This document shows, one piece after another, positions 1 through 8,258 of a stretch of DNA of 64,000 bases. Each line of letters opens with the position of its first letter. Position 1 is the first letter of the stretch. Origin of the DNA: Flavobacterium sp. (GTDB lineage Bacteria; Bacteroidota; Bacteroidia; Flavobacteriales; Flavobacteriaceae); assembly GCA_012837155.1 (NCBI GenBank), contig CP051546.1, forward strand, positions 1,529,075 through 1,593,074. The letters are read 5' to 3'. The notes under the pieces are model-generated. The model saw only the letters and a list, made by a program, of their open reading frames with translations. It did not search any database and was not told where the DNA came from. A program made the translations under genes and the position numbers.

Positions 1-836
1 AAGAAGGAGTTAAACAAAGACAAACTTATAAAAGGGTAGCCAAACAACATCTTCGGGATGCTTATTTTGGACATCATCCCAAACGAAAAAAGAAAGCTAT
101 AATGGCGCGAAAAAAGTTGCGAACCATTGGTAAGCGAGTCGTTCGAGAATTGGAACGCAAGTTGCCTGAAGAAATTTTAAAACAATACGAAACAGAATTT
201 AGCAATTACAAAAAAGTACTCACTCAGGAAAGAAACAGCAAGGAAAAAATATACAGTTTACACGAACCTCAAACAGCCTGTATAGCAAAAGGGAAAGCTC
301 ATAAAGCGTATGAATTTGGAACAAAAGTAGCGGTAACAAGAGGTCGAAAAACAGGAGTCATTACCTCAATAAAACGATTTTCAGGCAATCCTCACGATAG
401 CAAAACCTTAGAAGAATCATTAGCACAAAGCCAGCGAGTTAGAGAGCAAATTGGAGGTACAAGACCAACAATAGCAAGTACAGACAGAGGATTTAGAGGT
501 GTCACACAAGTTGAAAATACACAAATAGTAATCCCAAAAAACACAAAAGAAAAATCAAGATACAAACAAGACGTTGCCCGAAAAAGATTTAGAGCCAGAG
601 CGGCAATAGAACCAACAATATCCCATTTAAAAAGAAACCACGCTTTAGGATTAAATTTCCTCAAAGGCGTGGCTGGAGATATTAATAATGCACTTTTAGC
701 AGGTATTGGTTACAATCTAAAAATGAGGTTTAACCATATCAAAGCACAATTTATTCTTTGTCTCGAATTTTTAATGCATATTTTTGCAAATGTGTTTTTG
801 ATAAAAAATCTAAAAACTCAAAAAGTGAGTTTTTAA
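1..836 (+). CDS. IS5-superfamily transposase, 3' part
   Basis: Partial transposase open at the left window edge; the reading frame starts at base 3. By comparison with intact copy 3 (450 aa), the first visible residues correspond to about residue 173, so the DUF772-type N-terminal domain and the first catalytic Asp are outside. Visible are the second Asp in the ASTDRGFRG motif and the catalytic Glu in AAIEPTISHLKR, as expected for a DDE_Tnp_1 fold. The Met at 102 is internal and not a start. The visible part has no frame defect and may belong to a functional element. Confidence 0.9.
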   Translation, partial: EGVKQRQTYKRVAKQHLRDAYFGHHPKRKKKAIMARKKLRTIGKRVVRELERKLPEEILKQYETEFSNYKKVLTQERNSKEKIYSLHEPQTACIAKGKAHKAYEFGTKVAVTRGRKTGVITSIKRFSGNPHDSKTLEESLAQSQRVREQIGGTRPTIASTDRGFRGVTQVENTQIVIPKNTKEKSRYKQDVARKRFRARAAIEPTISHLKRNHALGLNFLKGVAGDINNALLAGIGYNLKMRFNHIKAQFILCLEFLMHIFANVFLIKNLKTQKVSF

Positions 837-845
837 GGAATGACT
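1..845 (+). mobile_element. IS5-superfamily element, copy 1 (right part)
   Basis: This is the right-hand part of a 1.48-kb insertion sequence present four times in the window; the left part lies outside. It ends with the imperfect inverted repeat TTTTAAGGAATGACT, the same end as copies 2, 3 and 4. The next four bases are AAAT. The other copies have 4-bp direct repeats of the form ANNT, so AAAT is probably one half of its target duplication. It lies 122 bp before the aldose epimerase gene, in the same orientation. Confidence 0.9.
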
Positions 846-967
846 AAATAGAGGGTGTCTCGTAGCAGGTCTTTTTGTGTAAGAGAACAAACAAGAATTC
901 ATTGACGTAGGAAAACAAATAGAAGTTTTATTGATAAATAAACGGGCAATTTTATAATTATAATAAG

Positions 968-2122
968 ATGAAAAAGATTTTAATTCTTCCCGTTGTGCTG
1001 TTTGCATTGATTTCATGCAATAAAAAAAAATCTACTAAAGTAGAAGCTACAAATGGAACTGCTATGGTAATTCAATCTCCATCGTCAAAAGATTTTGATA
1101 CCATCATCGATGGAAAAAAAGTAGCTTTGTATGTTTTAAAAAACAAAAATGGAGTCGAAGCTGCTTTTACCAATTACGGAGGTCGTCTCGTTAGCCTATT
1201 AGTTCCCAACAAAGAAGGAGTTAAAACCGATGTGGTTATAGGCCCAGCTACCATTGCTTCTTATATTGCTTGCAAAGAACCCTATTTTGGTGCCACCATT
1301 GGTCGATATGGAAACCGAATTGCCAAAGGCAAATTTGTTATTGACGGAAAAGAATTTACCTTGGTAACTAACAACGGGCAAAACCACTTACACGGAGGCA
1401 AAAAGGGATACCAATATGTAGTTTGGGATGTTGTATCATCAAACGAAAACAGTATTGTATTTCACTACTACTCTCCTGACGGCGAAGAAGGATACCCAGG
1501 AAATTTGAACATCCAAGTAACCTATACTTTGAGCGATGCTAACGAAATAAAAATGGATTATGAAGCCACAACCGACAAAAAAACAGTCGTAAACTTAACC
1601 AACCACCCATTCTTCAACCTCAACGGAGGAGGCGAAATAGGCAACCATCTTTTAACCATCAATGCATCGAGATATACTCCTATCGATTCTACTTTAATCT
1701 CTACTGGAAAACTGGAATCCGTAGCCAATACTCCTTTTGATTTTCAAAAAGAAACTACCATAGGTGCTCGCATTGCTTCCGATAATGAACAACTTAAAAA
1801 CGGAAAAGGATACGACCATAATTTTGTACTAAATCGCACCTCATCGCAAATGAGTTTGGCTGCTACGGTTATCGGAGATCAATCGGGAATTCAAATGGAT
1901 GTATTTACCCAAGAACCCGGTTTGCAATTGTATAGCGGTAACTTCATGCAAAGCAAAAATGAGTTAAAACGAAATACCAAAGACAATTTCCGAACAGCAT
2001 TTTGCTTGGAAACACAACATTTCCCTGATTCTCCCAATCAAAAAAACTTCCCTTCTACTTTGTTAGCACCGGGAAGCACCTACAAAACAAGTTCTATCTA
2101 TAAATTTTCAATTAAAAAATAA
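968..2122 (+). CDS. galM: Aldose 1-epimerase (galactose mutarotase), lipoprotein
   Basis: 384-aa mutarotase-family protein that interconverts alpha and beta anomers of a hexose or pentose. The N-terminus is a lipoprotein signal with lipobox LISC (Cys near residue 17), so it is probably anchored facing the periplasm. Family motifs are present: NHLHGG and NLTNHPFFNL with the substrate-binding His residues, and the catalytic Glu in CLETQHFPDSPNQ. Its stop overlaps the next start by one base (TAATG), so it is translated together with the GH127-type gene, and its sugar is likely one released by that enzyme or its neighbours. Mutarotases of this type are often called galM without proof of galactose specificity. 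Confidence 0.9.
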   Translation: MKKILILPVVLFALISCNKKKSTKVEATNGTAMVIQSPSSKDFDTIIDGKKVALYVLKNKNGVEAAFTNYGGRLVSLLVPNKEGVKTDVVIGPATIASYIACKEPYFGATIGRYGNRIAKGKFVIDGKEFTLVTNNGQNHLHGGKKGYQYVVWDVVSSNENSIVFHYYSPDGEEGYPGNLNIQVTYTLSDANEIKMDYEATTDKKTVVNLTNHPFFNLNGGGEIGNHLLTINASRYTPIDSTLISTGKLESVANTPFDFQKETTIGARIASDNEQLKNGKGYDHNFVLNRTSSQMSLAATVIGDQSGIQMDVFTQEPGLQLYSGNFMQSKNELKRNTKDNFRTAFCLETQHFPDSPNQKNFPSTLLAPGSTYKTSSIYKFSIKK

Positions 2123-4290
2123 TGACCACAAATAACACTCGAAAACTAATTGCATCTGCTTTATTAATCAGTTCAATAGGCTTCTTTTCTTTTCAAAAAG
2201 ACATTAAAGAAAACCCAATAGTAACGGTTTCCAATGGGCCAGACATTACGAAACAAAATAGTTTTTATACCAATAATCGAGCGCCTTTGGTTCAAAATGC
2301 TTTTTTGAAATTGCCTGTAACCGCCATTCAGCCTAAAGGATGGTTAAGAGAATATTTGATTCGTCAAAAAGATGGATTAACAGGCAATCTAGGAACCATT
2401 AGTGCTTGGTTGCAAAAGGACAACAACGCTTGGCTTTCCAAGGACGGCAAAGGCGAATTTGGCTGGGAAGAAGTTCCTTATTGGCTCAAAGGATATGCCA
2501 ACTTAGGTTATATTTTGAGAGACGAAAAAGTAATTAAAGAATCGAAAATTTGGCTAGAAGGCGTACTCAATAGCCAACGTGCCGATGGTAATTTTGGTCC
2601 CACAATTATTAGCAAAGAAGGAGCCGAAGACTTTTGGCCCAAAATGATTATGATGTATTGTTTGCAGTCGTATTATGAATATTCCAATGACAAGCGAATC
2701 ATTACATTTATGGAAAAATTTTTCCGCTACCAGTTGCAATATCCAGAAGATAAATTTTTACTCCAACACCACTATTGGCAAGGATTGCGTGGAGGCGATA
2801 ACCTGCACAGTGTATTGTGGTTGTACAACGTAACGGGAGATGCTTGGCTACTGGATTTGGCTAAAAAAATACACAAAAACACACCAAGTTGGAGCAACCG
2901 AAACAGCGCTGTTAACGAAGGACAACACCCCAAAGACAAAAACGGAAATATTCCCGATTGGTCTGCCAAATTACCCGATTGGCATAATGTAAACATAGCA
3001 CAAGGGTACAGAGAACCCGCTACCTATTATCAGGTATCCAAAAACAAATCGGACTTACAAGCCAGTTACGATGTTTTTAATATCATACGAAAACATTTCG
3101 GACAAGTGCCTGGTGGCTTATTTGGAAGTGATGAAGTTTCCAGACCCGGTTATTCTGACCCTCGTCAAGGTATGGAAACTTGTGGTATGGTTGAAGAAAT
3201 GAACTCTGCCGAAGAAATGATGCGTATTTCTGGAGATGTATTTTGGGGCGATCAAGCCGAGAATGTGGCTTTCAATTCTTATCCAGCAGCCGTAATGCCT
3301 GATTTCAAATCATTGCGTTATATTACAAGCCCCAATACGGTTTTGAATGATTCCAAGAATCACGCTCCCGGAATTTCCAACGAAGGTCCTTTCTTGATGA
3401 TGAACCCCTTCAGCTCTCGCTGTTGTCAGCACAACCACGCACAAGGCTGGCCTTATTTTTCCGAAAATTTATGGATGGCCACTCCTGATAACGGAGTTGC
3501 TGCCGTACTATATGCTGCAAGCGAAGTAAGTCTAAAAGTAGGCAATGGTACTACTGTTCGTTTTGAAGAAAAAACCAATTATCCTTTTGAAGACCAATTG
3601 AAATTTCAATTTCACGCCGCTTCATCGGTTGCTTTTCCTTTCTATTTACGTATTCCTAGCTGGTGTTCCAATGCTCAAGTATTTATCAATGGTAAAAAAA
3701 TAGAAGTAAAAGCCGTTGCATCTAAATACCTAAAAATTAATCGCACTTGGAAAGAAGGAGATGTCATAACCCTACAACTACCTATGCAAGTGGACGTGAA
3801 AGAATGGAAAGAAAACAAAAATAGCGTGAGTGTTAATTACGGTCCTCTTACTTTTTCTTTGAAAATTGGAGAAAATTACATCAAAAAATCAGCTGCCGAA
3901 ACCGCTATTTGGGATTCGAAATGGCAAAAAGGAGCCGATATCCAAGCGTGGCCTTCGTATGAAATTCAACCCACTACCCCTTGGAATTATGGCTTGATTT
4001 TCGATGCTAAGAACATTGCCCAATCATTTACCATCGAGAAAAAAGCATGGCCTAGCAATAATTTTCCGTTTACCACCGATGCTGCACCTATTGTATTAAA
4101 AGTAAAAGCGAAGCAAATACCCAATTGGACAATCGACCAATATGGTTTGTGTGGAGAATTGAAAAATAGTCCTGTGAAAAGTGCCGAAGCCTTGAAAACA
4201 GTAGAACTAATTCCTATGGGAGCCGCCCGATTGCGAGTGAGCCAATTCCCTGTTATTGGAGAGGGCAGCAATGCTAATGAATGGAAATAA
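2122..4290 (+). CDS. GH127-type (DUF1680) glycoside hydrolase, secreted
   Basis: 722-aa protein of the DUF1680 / beta-L-arabinofuranosidase superfamily (GH127 and relatives). A hydrophobic N-terminal segment (about residues 8-24) looks like a signal peptide. The metal and catalytic cysteine pattern of GH127 is visible: Glu352 and Cys354 in METCGMVEE, and adjacent Cys434-Cys435 in SRCCQHNHA. The spacing is close to that known for the bifidobacterial enzyme. The central part is an (alpha/alpha)6-type barrel and the C-terminal third is beta-rich. The gene overlaps galM by one base and is followed after 35 bp by an unrecognised secreted protein. Substrate is uncertain: related families act on beta-L-arabinofuranosides but also on other sugars. 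Confidence 0.85.
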   Translation: MTTNNTRKLIASALLISSIGFFSFQKDIKENPIVTVSNGPDITKQNSFYTNNRAPLVQNAFLKLPVTAIQPKGWLREYLIRQKDGLTGNLGTISAWLQKDNNAWLSKDGKGEFGWEEVPYWLKGYANLGYILRDEKVIKESKIWLEGVLNSQRADGNFGPTIISKEGAEDFWPKMIMMYCLQSYYEYSNDKRIITFMEKFFRYQLQYPEDKFLLQHHYWQGLRGGDNLHSVLWLYNVTGDAWLLDLAKKIHKNTPSWSNRNSAVNEGQHPKDKNGNIPDWSAKLPDWHNVNIAQGYREPATYYQVSKNKSDLQASYDVFNIIRKHFGQVPGGLFGSDEVSRPGYSDPRQGMETCGMVEEMNSAEEMMRISGDVFWGDQAENVAFNSYPAAVMPDFKSLRYITSPNTVLNDSKNHAPGISNEGPFLMMNPFSSRCCQHNHAQGWPYFSENLWMATPDNGVAAVLYAASEVSLKVGNGTTVRFEEKTNYPFEDQLKFQFHAASSVAFPFYLRIPSWCSNAQVFINGKKIEVKAVASKYLKINRTWKEGDVITLQLPMQVDVKEWKENKNSVSVNYGPLTFSLKIGENYIKKSAAETAIWDSKWQKGADIQAWPSYEIQPTTPWNYGLIFDAKNIAQSFTIEKKAWPSNNFPFTTDAAPIVLKVKAKQIPNWTIDQYGLCGELKNSPVKSAEALKTVELIPMGAARLRVSQFPVIGEGSNANEWK

Positions 4291-4325
4291 TTTGAAATTA
4301 TTATAATCGTATAACATCAAACCAA

Positions 4326-6362
4326 ATGAGAAAACAAATTGTAATAGCACTGTTTTTAATTCCCTTAACAGCCACATGGGCGCAACAACTTTCGATAGTT
4401 AAAAACAATGATGCTTACACCGTAAATGTGACCAACAATAAGCAAACATTGATGAGTTCGCCCAAAGAAGGGCTTTGGTCCATTGCCACAGGCTGGGAAA
4501 ATGGCTGGCCTTCTAATTGGCAACATGCTCAAATAAGCGAAATCAAAGAAGTAGGCGAATGGAAAGAAGTAATAGGAAAACTCACTTTGCCCGAAGGCGA
4601 CTGGTTGCTAAAAGATTATTACCGAGAAGAAGCTGGGAAAATCAAATGCATTCGTCGCTATGAATGGAAAGGAAAACAAACTTTGGAAACGGTTACCTTA
4701 TCGGTTCGTTTTCAATTACCCTCCAATAATGCCAAACCTTTCTTGCCTGGAATACTTTATTATGGGAATCCCTCTGGCGAAAAGAACGGAAAAGATAATG
4801 TGGCTTGGTATCATGGAGAAGCTGGAGAAGAAGCTTTATTTGAAGAACACCGTTACCCAATGCCTTTTTCGAGTGTAGAGTGGAAAACAGGAAATAACTA
4901 TTATGGCGCGGCACTGCATACCGTGCCTAGCCCTGTGTACAAAGGAAATCATTTTGACCAATGGTGGTCTTTGGGAGTAAAAACCAATGCGAACAACACC
5001 GAACTGGAATTGCTATCAGGTCCCATAGGATACAACGGGCAGCATAATATTGCCAAAGCCTTGCAATCAAGCCCTATGCCTTATGGAGACACCTATATCA
5101 AAGTAACACCTGGAACCGTTATCGAAAAGACATTTTACCTCGAAGTCTATCCCGTAGCCCAACAAGGAGCGGGTTTTCAACGCCCTATTTACACTTCGAT
5201 TAACCTGTTGAAACCCTTTTATACCGATGATTTTCCTAGCTACGATGAAATCATTAAATTAAAATACCGTTTTACCAATTCCCGATGGGTTGAAGGAGCC
5301 GATTATGCAGGCTATAATATGTTCCCTTCTTTTGTAAAACCTCAAATTATATTAGGATGGGCGGGACAATGCGAAGCCCCAGCCTATGCCATGCAAGTAC
5401 TAGCGAACGAATTGCATGATAATTCTGTTTGGAACAAAGTGCAACGCTCCCTCGATCATATATGCACTTCTCCTATTGACCAAGAAGGATTTTGCATCAT
5501 TTATGATATTAATTCCAAAACATGGACAGGAAAGGACCCTGTTTCGCAAGGACAAACAATGAATAGCATTGCTTTGGCTATCAAAGAAGGAAGAAAAAAC
5601 AAAAAGGTAAATACCGCTAAATGGGAAGCTTTCTTGAAAAAAAGCACCACCGTATTTGCCGACAGAATTTTAGCTCCCAATTGGAAACCCGTAAATACAG
5701 CCGAAGCCTTTTTTATAGCTCCTTTGATTGAAGCCTCGCAATTATTCAACAATCCTACTTTCAAAAAAGCGGCACTAAAAGCAGCCGATTATTACGCAAC
5801 AAGACATCTTAGCATGGAAGAACCGTATTGGGGAGGTACATTAGACGCCACCTGCGAAGACAAAGAAGGCTCTTGGGGTGCTTTTCAAGGATTCCTTGCG
5901 GCTTATGAACTTACCAAAGAACCTAAGTATCTTACTTATGCCAAACACGCCTGCGATGTTACGCTAAGTTATACTGTGCTTTGGGATATTCCGCTACCAG
6001 CGGGTCGATTGGCTGATCATGGGTTCAAATCTAGAGGATGGACAGGCGTATCGGCTCAAAACCAACATTTGGATGTGTATGGCGTTCTAATCGCTCCTTC
6101 TGTTTACAAAATGGGTATTTATCTAAAAGACGAATCACTTAAAAAATTAGCCAAAACCATGTTTTTGAGTTGCGGACAAATGACTGATCCAACAGGTTCA
6201 CAAGGCGAACAAATACAAGAAACCAATTTTGCCCAACACGGAGACATGAGCGATGTATTCAAATTGCGTGGTGGCTATTCCGAAAGTTGGACAGTATATT
6301 GGATTACCGCTCATTTCTTGCATGCTGCTGCCGAGTTCAAAGAAATGGGAGTTAAGCTTTAG
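4326..6362 (+). CDS. Unrecognised secreted protein, probable carbohydrate-active enzyme
   Basis: 678-aa protein with a clear signal peptide (MRKQIVIALFLIPLTATWAQ, cleavage near residue 20). I do not recognise the family. The first 300 residues are beta-rich with many Trp/Tyr. The C-terminal 370 residues look alpha-helical with short repeats such as GWAGQCEAPAYAMQVLA, SQGQTMNSIALA and EGSWGAFQGFLAAYEL, which resemble the helical toroid of (alpha/alpha)6-barrel glycosidases and lyases. It follows the GH127-type gene by 35 bp and uses the same GCC/ACC/CCC-rich codons, so the two were probably acquired together. A glycoside hydrolase or polysaccharide lyase is an inference from fold impression and context only. 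Confidence 0.6.
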   Translation: MRKQIVIALFLIPLTATWAQQLSIVKNNDAYTVNVTNNKQTLMSSPKEGLWSIATGWENGWPSNWQHAQISEIKEVGEWKEVIGKLTLPEGDWLLKDYYREEAGKIKCIRRYEWKGKQTLETVTLSVRFQLPSNNAKPFLPGILYYGNPSGEKNGKDNVAWYHGEAGEEALFEEHRYPMPFSSVEWKTGNNYYGAALHTVPSPVYKGNHFDQWWSLGVKTNANNTELELLSGPIGYNGQHNIAKALQSSPMPYGDTYIKVTPGTVIEKTFYLEVYPVAQQGAGFQRPIYTSINLLKPFYTDDFPSYDEIIKLKYRFTNSRWVEGADYAGYNMFPSFVKPQIILGWAGQCEAPAYAMQVLANELHDNSVWNKVQRSLDHICTSPIDQEGFCIIYDINSKTWTGKDPVSQGQTMNSIALAIKEGRKNKKVNTAKWEAFLKKSTTVFADRILAPNWKPVNTAEAFFIAPLIEASQLFNNPTFKKAALKAADYYATRHLSMEEPYWGGTLDATCEDKEGSWGAFQGFLAAYELTKEPKYLTYAKHACDVTLSYTVLWDIPLPAGRLADHGFKSRGWTGVSAQNQHLDVYGVLIAPSVYKMGIYLKDESLKKLAKTMFLSCGQMTDPTGSQGEQIQETNFAQHGDMSDVFKLRGGYSESWTVYWITAHFLHAAAEFKEMGVKL

Positions 6363-6424
6363 GGAAATTAACTAAAGAGGCTACTATAAATCAGCTAAAA
6401 ACCGCTACTTATTTTTAATATCTT

Positions 6425-7078
6425 ATGCAACGGATACAAAAAAAATACGCCGTCAAGCGTGTCGATACGGGATTACTGAAAATTGAGGAAGAAGAAAGAA
6501 ATATTTTGTGGAATACTGCAAATGAATTAGTGGATTTTAGTTCTCCATGGAATTCAGAAAAAGTGAAAAAGATAAGCTTTAGGGCTCTTTGGGATACAGA
6601 ATTTTTATTTTTTATTTTTAAAGTTGAAGATTCAGCAATCTATATTGATACTACGGATGATACAATTGCCAGTATTAACAATTCTGATAGGGTCGAATTA
6701 TTTTTTAGAACTGATAGGAATCTAGATCCTTATTATTGTTTAGAAATAGACCCAACGCCTAGAATTATGGATTTTAAGGCTCGTCCGAATAAGCAATTTG
6801 ATTTTAGTTGGAATTGGCCTGCTGAAGATATTGAGGTTAAATCATCTATTGGTAAAACGGGTTTTGTTGTTGAGGGAGCGATTAGTATTCGTTCCCTTAA
6901 TCAATTTGGTTTGATAAAATCAGGGGAAATAGAAGCCGGAATTTACAGAGCAAAATACAATAAACAGGAAAATGAAACCTACGAACCTACTTGGATTACT
7001 TGGGTAAATCCAGCTACGGAAACACCAAATTTTCACATAGAATCTTCTTTTGGAGTGTTGAAATTAGAAGACTTTTAA
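6425..7078 (+). CDS. CBM9-like carbohydrate-binding domain protein
   Basis: 217-aa single-domain protein resembling the carbohydrate-binding family 9 / DOMON-like beta-sandwich found alone or fused to enzymes in Bacteroidetes. Supporting features are the strand pattern RALWDTEFLFFIFKVED, NNSDRVELFFRTD and YYCLEIDPTPRIMDFKAR, and the last strand FHIESSFGVLKLEDF. No signal peptide is visible, which is unusual for a sugar-binding module. It starts 62 bp after the preceding gene, but the base composition changes sharply here to strongly AT-rich. Its stop overlaps the convergent lacI stop by four bases. Function is unproven; binding or sensing of a sugar is inferred. Confidence 0.65.
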   Translation: MQRIQKKYAVKRVDTGLLKIEEEERNILWNTANELVDFSSPWNSEKVKKISFRALWDTEFLFFIFKVEDSAIYIDTTDDTIASINNSDRVELFFRTDRNLDPYYCLEIDPTPRIMDFKARPNKQFDFSWNWPAEDIEVKSSIGKTGFVVEGAISIRSLNQFGLIKSGEIEAGIYRAKYNKQENETYEPTWITWVNPATETPNFHIESSFGVLKLEDF

Positions 7079-8121
7079 TTTTCCATAAATGGTTTTACAT
7101 TTTCTGAATTTATGATGTCTATTGGTAAAAGTATTTGATTGGGAATTTCTTTATCAAAAAGTAAGTGCTCGGCCAGTAGTTTTAAACCAAGATAGGCTTG
7201 TTGTTTAGGATTTTGATGGATTAAAAAAGCAATAGTTCCATCTTTTAAATAAGCCACGTTTTCATGCAATAAGTCGTAGCCAATGATAGAAATATTTGAA
7301 TATGATTTCTTTTTAATGATTGCAGCAATTTGATATATTTTTGAAGTTGTGACAAAAATACCAGTCAGATTTTCATGTTTGTTTAAAAAGGAGCTTAATT
7401 GTATTTCAGATTCGGGTTGCTTTAATTTATAGGTTATAATATTGTTTACAAAGGAGGAAGACTCGCTAAAATAACTTCTAAAACCTCTTTCTTTTTCTTG
7501 CATGTGGATGGCGTTTTTGTATTTCTCATCAATATGAACAATCGCAAGATCTCCATCTGTTTTTTTTATGTTGTCCATTAATTTGGCAGCCACTCTTCCG
7601 CTTTGATATAAATCCTGCCCAACAAAATTAGTAATGGTTGAAGAATCAATATGATTGTTGAAGGTCGATACTATAATGCCTAATTCGTTGTATTTTTCTA
7701 GGACAAGCAATGATTCTTTTTTAAATAAAGGAACTAATACGATAGCATCAGGCGACATGCCTAAGATTGTTTCATTCGAGTCTAAAAACGATTTAGTACT
7801 ATTGGGGTCAAATAATACGGTATTAATATGTGTGCCGAAGGCTTTTAATTCACGAATAGCATTTTTTATTCCGTCAGTACAAGGTTTCCAATACGGATCT
7901 ATTTCGGGATTGGGCATCAATACGCAAATGGTGTAAACATTGTTATTTTTTAGATTTCTAGCCATGATATTTGGCTGATAATCAATATCTTCAAGTAATT
8001 TAGTTATTTTTTCGTATGCTTTTTGAGATACTTTACCGCGTTTGTGAATAACTCTGTCAACCGTTCCTTTAGAGACTCCTGCTAACTCGGCGATGTCGCG
8101 TATGGTGTATTTTTTTATCAT
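7075..8121 (-). CDS. LacI-family transcriptional regulator
   Basis: About 348 aa starting at the Met at 8121. An upstream in-frame Met at 8178 would add 19 residues before the helix-turn-helix and would cover the palindrome at 8166, so the inner start is preferred. The N-terminus is a classic LacI headpiece (YTIRDIAELAGVSKGTVDRVIHKRGKVS), followed by the hinge (YQPNIMARNLK) and a periplasmic-binding-protein-like sensor domain. It is divergent from the nucleotidyltransferase-kinase pair, with a perfect palindrome between them, so it probably controls that pair and itself in response to a sugar. Its 3' end overlaps the convergent CBM9-like gene. Confidence 0.88.
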   Translation of the reverse strand: MIKKYTIRDIAELAGVSKGTVDRVIHKRGKVSQKAYEKITKLLEDIDYQPNIMARNLKNNNVYTICVLMPNPEIDPYWKPCTDGIKNAIRELKAFGTHINTVLFDPNSTKSFLDSNETILGMSPDAIVLVPLFKKESLLVLEKYNELGIIVSTFNNHIDSSTITNFVGQDLYQSGRVAAKLMDNIKKTDGDLAIVHIDEKYKNAIHMQEKERGFRSYFSESSSFVNNIITYKLKQPESEIQLSSFLNKHENLTGIFVTTSKIYQIAAIIKKKSYSNISIIGYDLLHENVAYLKDGTIAFLIHQNPKQQAYLGLKLLAEHLLFDKEIPNQILLPIDIINSENVKPFMEN

Positions 8122-8165
8122 ACCAACAAATATATGAAAGTAATTTAAGAGTTTGTATTTATTTT

Positions 8166-8179
8166 TGTGTTCGAACACA
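8166..8179. promoter_or_regulatory. Probable LacI-family operator
   Basis: TGTGTTCGAACACA is a perfect 14-bp palindrome with a central CG, the usual form of LacI-family operators. It sits in the 137-bp gap between the divergent lacI and nucleotidyltransferase genes, about 20 bp upstream of a candidate -7 element at 8199. I saw no second copy in the window. Confidence 0.6.
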
Positions 8180-8198
8180 TTTTTAAAAATATTTTACT

Positions 8199-8206
8199 TA
8201 TTTTTG
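8199..8206 (+). promoter_or_regulatory. Candidate Bacteroidetes -7 element (TATTTTTG)
   Basis: TATTTTTG matches the Bacteroidetes -7 consensus TAnnTTTG. It lies 53 bp before the nucleotidyltransferase start. The expected -33 position falls on the palindrome at 8166-8179, so binding of the regulator there would block the sigma factor. No good -33 TTG is seen. Confidence 0.4.
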
Positions 8207-8258
8207 AAAAAAAATGATAGATTTCTATTTAATTATACAGCTTTAATTTATATTAAAA

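Noticed and set aside
392-664. Identical 90-aa minus-strand frames at 392-664, 11402-11674, 19006-19278 and 36622-36894
   Set aside because: They are antisense shadows inside the four IS copies; they repeat only because the element repeats.
102-836. A separate 244-aa gene starting at 102
   Set aside because: The Met is internal to the transposase; the frame is open to base 3 and matches copy 3 upstream of it.
8122-8178. Longer LacI start at 8178
   Set aside because: The 19 extra residues precede the conserved headpiece and would place the operator palindrome inside the gene.
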